From positions 1-5,311 of the forward strand of contig CAMVLN010000109.1 of assembly GCA_947168325.1 (NCBI GenBank): a DNA stretch of 5,311 bases, written 5' to 3'. This stretch comes from an uncultured Elusimicrobia bacterium. GTDB taxonomy: Bacteria > Elusimicrobiota > Endomicrobiia > Endomicrobiales > Endomicrobiaceae. Below are positions 5,272 to 5,311 of this stretch, one piece after another. Positions within the stretch are counted from its first letter, which is position 1; each line of letters starts with the position of its first letter. The position numbers were made by a program, and so were the translations under genes. The notes beneath the pieces were generated by a model. That model did no database searches. It saw only the letters and a list, made by a program, of their open reading frames with translations, and was not told the DNA's origin.

Positions 5272-5311
5272 ATGGAAATGGAAGAAAAAAAAAACAAGGA
5301 AAAAATTAATA
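5272..5311 (+). CDS. Possible 5' end of a Lys/Glu-rich protein, cut by the window edge
   Basis: From ATG 5272 the frame is open to the edge and reads MEMEEKKNKEKIN, 13 codons, with a Glu/Lys pattern typical of real N-termini in AT-rich genomes. AAGAG (5258-5262) nine bases upstream is a modest ribosome binding site. A TAG at 5236-5238 closes the frame upstream; GTG 5239 is an alternative but has no binding site. A competing start, ATG 5228 in another frame, is also open to the edge and gives a Lys/Trp-rich peptide that looks less natural. The promoters upstream support a gene here. Too little is visible to name a product. Confidence 0.4.
   Translation, partial: MEMEEKKNKEKIN

Noticed and set aside
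4773..5311. CRISPR array, tRNA, insertion sequence or attachment site in the final gap
   Set aside because: No regularly spaced repeats, no cloverleaf or TPsiC-like box, no terminal inverted repeats with target duplication, and no tRNA gene edge were seen.

Overview
This is a compact, strongly AT-rich bacterial window, roughly a quarter to 30% G+C by eye. Its five complete genes all lie on the + strand and encode housekeeping functions. Proteins are rich in Lys, Asn and Ile and use mostly A/T-ending codons. TGA is used as a stop (tsaE) and conserved tryptophans use TGG, so the code is the standard bacterial one and not the Mycoplasma code. Together this suggests a low-GC, possibly host-associated bacterium. 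I cannot assign a phylum from the sequence; a low-GC Firmicute, a spirochaete-like lineage or an Elusimicrobiota (Endomicrobium-type) symbiont are all possible.

Positions 43-2088 form one tightly packed operon: thiL (thiamine-monophosphate kinase), tsaE and tsaB (two subunits of the tRNA t6A37 synthesis machinery). The genes overlap. Bacillus has the same order, thiL-tsaE-tsaB, but continues with rimI and tsaD. Here the cluster stops after tsaB and tsaD must lie elsewhere. The tsaE start is ambiguous. The only ATG has no good ribosome binding site, while an in-frame ATT 39 bases downstream sits at ideal distance from an AAAGGA site.

A 97-base gap (2089-2185) carries a likely promoter for a second operon, typA-sir2. 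typA encodes a complete TypA/BipA ribosome-associated GTPase. The Sir2-family NAD-dependent deacylase gene starts inside the last codons of typA, preceded by a strong Shine-Dalgarno sequence. The sirtuin keeps its catalytic His and zinc cysteines, but its cofactor-loop signature reads GIPPFTG instead of GIPDFRG/S.

The last 539 bases (4773-5311) hold no complete convincing gene. They contain a likely terminator for the typA-sir2 operon, an AT-rich stretch with a possible decayed minus-strand reading frame, and then a regulatory-looking region. That region has one good promoter, a second perfect -10 box, and three copies of an ACTAAC-centred motif placed around them. It ends with what looks like the first codons of a Lys/Glu-rich gene running off the window. 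I see no phage, transposon, CRISPR, toxin-antitoxin or defence system. The most interesting unexplained signals are the motif array at 5082-5184, the possible ATT start of tsaE and the altered sirtuin loop.
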